Source: Alphaproteobacteria bacterium (GTDB taxonomy: Bacteria > Pseudomonadota > Alphaproteobacteria > ATCC43930 > CGMCC-115725). Taken from it: a DNA stretch of 7,148 nt. Shown piece by piece: positions 4,793 through 7,148 of the stretch (position 1 is the first letter of the stretch; each line of letters begins with the position of its first letter). Made by a program: the position numbers and the translations under genes. The DNA is taken from the NCBI GenBank assembly GCA_005884825.1, contig VAZT01000173.1, positions 1 through 7,148 on the forward strand, in the 5' to 3' direction. The notes beneath the pieces were generated by a model, which saw nothing but the letters and a program-made list of their open reading frames with translations, did no database searches and was not told where the DNA came from.

Positions 4793-6307
4793 CTATCGTG
4801 GCTCCAACTTGTGGAGCAGCTGCGCCGCCTCGGTATCGCCTAAATCACGGGCGCGGCGGTACCAGGAGAGAGCGAGCTGGCGATCACCGATCATTCGGTA
4901 AATCCCGATGCTGTCAAGAAAAGCCCGATCGAAACTCTCTCCCATTCGCAATGCCGCGCGGCCGTTTCCAGCATCCGCCGCGCGCTCATAAAAAAGCCGT
5001 GCCGAGGCGATATCGCGCGTCCGCACGAATGCATCACCGCGTGTGAGCAAAGCAGTAATCTGTTCGGCTGGGAGCGGCAGCGGCGCCCGGGCTTTGTCGG
5101 CGGTCACCGCGGCCGGAACGGCCTGCCGCCCGGTTTCGGCTAAGGCTGGTGCGGCGGTCAGGCCGGCGGGAGGCGCGGTTTCGGCCAAGGCTGGTGCGGC
5201 GGTCGGCTCGGCGGGCGGCGCGGTTTCGGCCGAGGCTGGTGCGGCGGTCGGATCGGCGGACGGCGCGGTTTCGGCCAAGGCTGGTGCGGCGGTCGGATCG
5301 GCGGGCGGCGCGGTTTCGATCGAGGCTGGTGCGGCGGGCGGCGCAGTTTCGGGGGAGGAGGCAACCACAGCTGGGGGTGAGACGGAGACCTGCTCCGGCA
5401 CCAGCGAGCCATTGCCGCCGCTCCGTGCTGGAGCGTCGATCCTGCCGCCGAACTCGGGCCTACCTGCCAGCATGAGCAGGACGCTCAGGCCAAGACACAG
5501 CAGAATGCCGATCCGCGCCGGGCGCCTCATCGCTCGGCGCCACCTCGGCGCGCTCGGCGAAAGCGTCTGGTGGGACGAGCTGTCACCCGGCGTATCACTG
5601 CCGCCCACACTACCGGTAAGTTCCAGCATCAGTCGCGACAGCCGATTGACTTGCGCCGGATCGCCGCCCGAGAGATCGGCTATCCAATTGATCTCATCCA
5701 CGGCAAAGCCGCCGGCAGCGCTGCTCTGGCGAAGCTGGCGGCGCATAAAGACATCGATCTCATCGCGGCCGAGCTCGTAAAAGTTGAAGCGGATCGCACG
5801 CCCGTCTTCGAACAGGCTCGGCTGGAGCTTTTCGAGCCGAGGGACTAAGCCAGGCGCGCCTAAGAGCACGCCGGCGGGGCGGTTGCCGCCCGTGGCCAGA
5901 TAGCTGCAGAGTTTTGCGAGCTGTCCATCCAACAGCCTCTCCGCCTGATGAAACATAATGAGCGGTGAAGGGCCGGCGGCACAGCGCAGCTCCTGCTCGT
6001 TGAATTCGCCCCCACAGGCAATCGCGAGCACTGTGTGTTTTCCCGCCGTCGCCTCGGTCAGCGCCGCGGCGAGGCTCGACAGGTGTACCGGCGGATCCCC
6101 AGTGACGAGCACGATCCGGCCACCTTGCCGTAATCCGGCAAGGACGCGGTCGGCAAGCGAGCGGTAGTGCTGTTCATCGGCAAAATAATCATAACCGGCC
6201 TGCCCCCCTGCAAACGGGCGTGAGGCTGGCAGCGCCGTGGTGTCCTGTTGACTGCGCACCATTCGACCGTCTCTGTCGCGGGCTGACCTTAAACTTCGCA
6301 AAGTCAA
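4793..6307 (-). CDS. ExeA-like membrane protein with degenerate AAA domain and Sel1-type C-terminus
   Basis: A 504-residue protein. Residues 31-235 follow the layout of ExeA/GspA-type AAA ATPases: FAGGQAGYDYFADEQHYRSL, a beta-strand plus loop RIVLVTGDPPVHLSSLAAAL, a second strand SPLIMFHQAERLL, LLGAPGLVPRLEKLQPSLFE, and a lid-like end DLSGGDPAQVNRLSRLMLEL. The Walker A GxxGxGK[ST] is absent (GDPPVHLSS) and the Walker B acidic pair is replaced (LIMFHQAERL), so ATP hydrolysis is unlikely. One transmembrane segment lies at about 265-282 (IGILLCLGLSVLLMLAG) after a basic stretch, predicting a cytoplasmic N-terminus and periplasmic remainder. Residues 320-395 are an Ala/Pro/Thr linker of 15-residue units (ETAPPADPTAAPALA type). 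Residues about 415-502 form two or three Sel1/TPR-like helical repeats (ARLFYERAADAGNGRAALRM; LSWYRRARDLGDTEAAQLLH). The start is uncertain: Met1 lacks a ribosome binding site, and Met16 (6262) is a good alternative. The J-domain gene lies 68 bases upstream on the same strand. Confidence 0.75.
   Translation of the reverse strand: MTLRSLRSARDRDGRMVRSQQDTTALPASRPFAGGQAGYDYFADEQHYRSLADRVLAGLRQGGRIVLVTGDPPVHLSSLAAALTEATAGKHTVLAIACGGEFNEQELRCAAGPSPLIMFHQAERLLDGQLAKLCSYLATGGNRPAGVLLGAPGLVPRLEKLQPSLFEDGRAIRFNFYELGRDEIDVFMRRQLRQSSAAGGFAVDEINWIADLSGGDPAQVNRLSRLMLELTGSVGGSDTPGDSSSHQTLSPSAPRWRRAMRRPARIGILLCLGLSVLLMLAGRPEFGGRIDAPARSGGNGSLVPEQVSVSPPAVVASSPETAPPAAPASIETAPPADPTAAPALAETAPSADPTAAPASAETAPPAEPTAAPALAETAPPAGLTAAPALAETGRQAVPAAVTADKARAPLPLPAEQITALLTRGDAFVRTRDIASARLFYERAADAGNGRAALRMGESFDRAFLDSIGIYRMIGDRQLALSWYRRARDLGDTEAAQLLHKLEPR
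5133..5345 (-). repeat. 45-bp tandem repeat inside the ExeA-like gene
   Basis: Four 45-bp units (5133-5177, 5178-5222, 5223-5267, 5268-5312) begin GTTTCGGC on the plus strand and differ at only a few positions. A shortened 33-bp unit (5313-5345) follows and the start of another is visible. The period is a multiple of three, so copy-number change keeps the reading frame; in the protein it gives the 15-residue Ala/Pro-rich linker between membrane segment and Sel1-like region. Confidence 0.95.
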
Positions 6308-6324
6308 TGCGCTGTAAAATTGAT

Positions 6325-6359
6325 GGTTAAATCAGCGACATTCGAGGTTAATTAGCGAG
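6325..6359. promoter_or_regulatory. pair of direct repeats 21 bp apart upstream of the ExeA-like gene
   Basis: GGTTAAATCAGCGA at 6325 is followed exactly 21 bp later by GGTTAATTAGCGAGA at 6346. The pair sits in the 68-base gap between the J-domain gene and the ExeA-like gene, just ahead of the latter's start. It could be a tandem operator, or the terminal repeats of a vanished insertion element. Its ATCAGCGA also occurs at 4345-4352 in the other 21-bp array. Confidence 0.5.
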
Positions 6360-6375
6360 ATCTCCGCGTCAGTTC

Positions 6376-6612
6376 TTATCCTCGTCGCAGCTGGTGGGCT
6401 TTCAGGATCGCTGTCCGAGCGGCGTTGATGCGGGCCATCAGCTCGTGGCTATCCCGATTTCCTCGATCGGGGTGGTATTTTTTGGCGAGCCGGAAATAGG
6501 CTAGCGTGAACTCGTGCGCCGCTAATGAGTGCACATCGACCCCGAGCCTTCGAAAGAGCAATATCGCATCCGTCAGGTGCAAACTTTTTCTCCGGGGCCG
6601 GGAATGCGGCAC
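6376..6612 (-). CDS. minimal J-domain protein (DnaJ-like co-chaperone domain)
   Basis: A 78-residue protein that is nearly all J-domain. The hallmark HPD tripeptide is at residues 47-49 in YFRLAKKYHPDRGN, after a basic helix II and before helix III (SHELMARINAARTAILKAH, 55-73). Helix I is represented by LTDAILLFRRLGVDVHSLAA. J-domains stimulate the ATPase of DnaK-type chaperones through the HPD loop; there is no Gly/Phe region, zinc finger or C-terminal client-binding domain. The start is the GTG at 6612, with a G-rich GGGGG stretch five bases upstream; no ATG occurs in the open frame further upstream. It lies 68 bases ahead of the ExeA-like gene on the same strand, so co-transcription is plausible. 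Specialised J-proteins often recruit DnaK to a particular partner, which may be the neighbouring protein, but that is inference. Confidence 0.75.
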   Translation of the reverse strand: MPHSRPRRKSLHLTDAILLFRRLGVDVHSLAAHEFTLAYFRLAKKYHPDRGNRDSHELMARINAARTAILKAHQLRRG

Positions 6613-6911
6613 AGAACCCCCGCTGTATGCAACCGCGAATAGGCCGCATCGTTTCAGGAACTTTTGGTCGCCCCGAGCGACCGATTTAAGTCATTTCAGG
6701 CCCACTCGCGTCTGGTGGGGTATTGCGTGGTTCTTGTCGCCGGCTCATCGGTCCGCACCCTGAAAACGCCCTTTGCCGCCTCGTTCTAAGCCATCACCAT
6801 GGGTTCCACGTCGCCGTTGCTCAGCGTACAGCTGGTTGCTCGGCGCCCGCATCGAGCGCGGTGTGCACCGCCTTGACGACAGCGCTTCCTCATCTCATCA
6901 AATCTGAAGGC
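6613..6911. other. stretch without a recognised gene
   Basis: About 300 bases upstream of the J-domain gene. Short frames exist on both strands, but none combines a ribosome binding site, biased codons and recognisable sequence. The promoter of the J-domain gene presumably lies here; no clear -35/-10 pair can be defended. Confidence 0.3.
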
Positions 6912-6954
6912 GAGAGGGACCGAAAGTTCGCGGACTCACTGCTGAAGGGAACAG
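6912..6954 (+). repeat. 43-bp dispersed repeat, right copy
   Basis: GAGAGGGACCGAAAGTTCGC and the following 23 bases match 4091-4133 in direct orientation (34 of 43 identical). Here the repeat continues into a potential stem: GGGACCG at 6916-6922 can pair with CGGTCCC at 6968-6974. A shorter echo, ACCGAAAGTTCG, recurs at 7016-7027, so the unit may extend or be partly duplicated towards the right edge. Confidence 0.6.
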
Positions 6955-7148
6955 AGATTCGAAACCGCGGTCCCGCGTAAAGCTGGCCCCGTTCGAGCGC
7001 CTCTCGCGACGCGGAACCGAAAGTTCGAATCCACTTCCCTCCAGCGGCGAGTCACGTGCGAACCTGATGCAGGTGGTCGGCCGATCTAAAGAGGTAGCTC
7101 GACATCGGTGGGGTCGGCGCGGAGGAGATACGCCTCAGCCCGGCGACT
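6955..7148. other. right edge, repeat-like and without a recognised gene
   Basis: A plus-strand frame stays open to the window edge (reading KLAPFERLSRRGTESSNPLP and on), but has no start codon for most of its length and overlaps the dispersed repeat. I read this part as repeat-derived, non-coding sequence. Confidence 0.35.

Noticed and set aside
5043..5780. 245-codon plus-strand frame with Gly/Ala repeats
   Set aside because: Produced by the 45-bp repeats read on the wrong strand; the minus-strand protein has recognisable domains on both sides.
7016..7045. tRNA-like GTTCGAATCC T-loop sequence
   Set aside because: No matching acceptor, D-arm or anticodon arm could be folded upstream; not a tRNA, and a tRNA-derived attachment site cannot be shown.

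Overview
The window looks like accessory chromosome of a high-GC alphaproteobacterium, most likely a rhizobial Hyphomicrobiales such as Bradyrhizobium or a relative. This rests on GC-rich codon third positions, the gene types (aromatic-ring dioxygenase small subunit, NagH/AndAd type; an IS110-family transposase; an ExeA-like protein with Sel1-type repeats), and many gene fragments separated by repeat-rich spacers. The taxonomic call is inference from style; no marker gene is present.

Left part (1-2623). A remnant that resembles the C-terminus of a DUF1275/YoaK membrane protein is followed by one intact gene, a lactate/malate dehydrogenase-family oxidoreductase (429-1361, +). It keeps the catalytic Asp, Arg and His but has an enlarged active-site loop and altered cofactor and substrate positions. 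Next come minus-strand coding-like scraps (1421-1660), a small basic protein gene (1659-1934, +) and, convergent with it, a degraded minus-strand pair: a small protein gene broken by a one-base frameshift (2421-2623) and a ring-hydroxylating dioxygenase beta subunit without a recognisable start codon (1978-2409). No alpha subunit, ferredoxin or reductase is visible.

Middle (2624-4140). The N-terminal third of an IS110-family transposase (2869-3234) breaks off abruptly. About 340 bases without a recognised gene follow, then a well-formed gene for a 152-residue protein of unknown function (3573-4031, +) with a strong ribosome binding site.

Right part (4141-7148). An AT-richer spacer holds several CAGGGAATT-type motifs in both orientations, four of them spaced 21-22 bp. 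Then come coding-like scraps of uncertain strand and two minus-strand genes. A minimal J-domain protein (6376-6612) lies upstream of a 504-residue ExeA-like membrane protein (4793-6307) whose ATP-binding motifs are degenerate and whose Ala/Pro linker is encoded by a 45-bp tandem repeat. Between them is another pair of motifs 21 bp apart. A 43-bp repeat occurs in direct orientation on both sides of this block (4091 and 6912, 34 of 43 bases identical). The block could therefore be a cassette bounded by repeats, or the copies may simply be dispersed repeats. The last 500 bases show no convincing gene.

Overall: a patchwork of gene remnants and mobile-element debris with four or five apparently intact genes. 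The best candidates for something not well described are the J-domain plus pseudo-ATPase pair with its repeat-flanked context, and the unusual dehydrogenase. All family assignments come from reading motifs by eye, without database searches.
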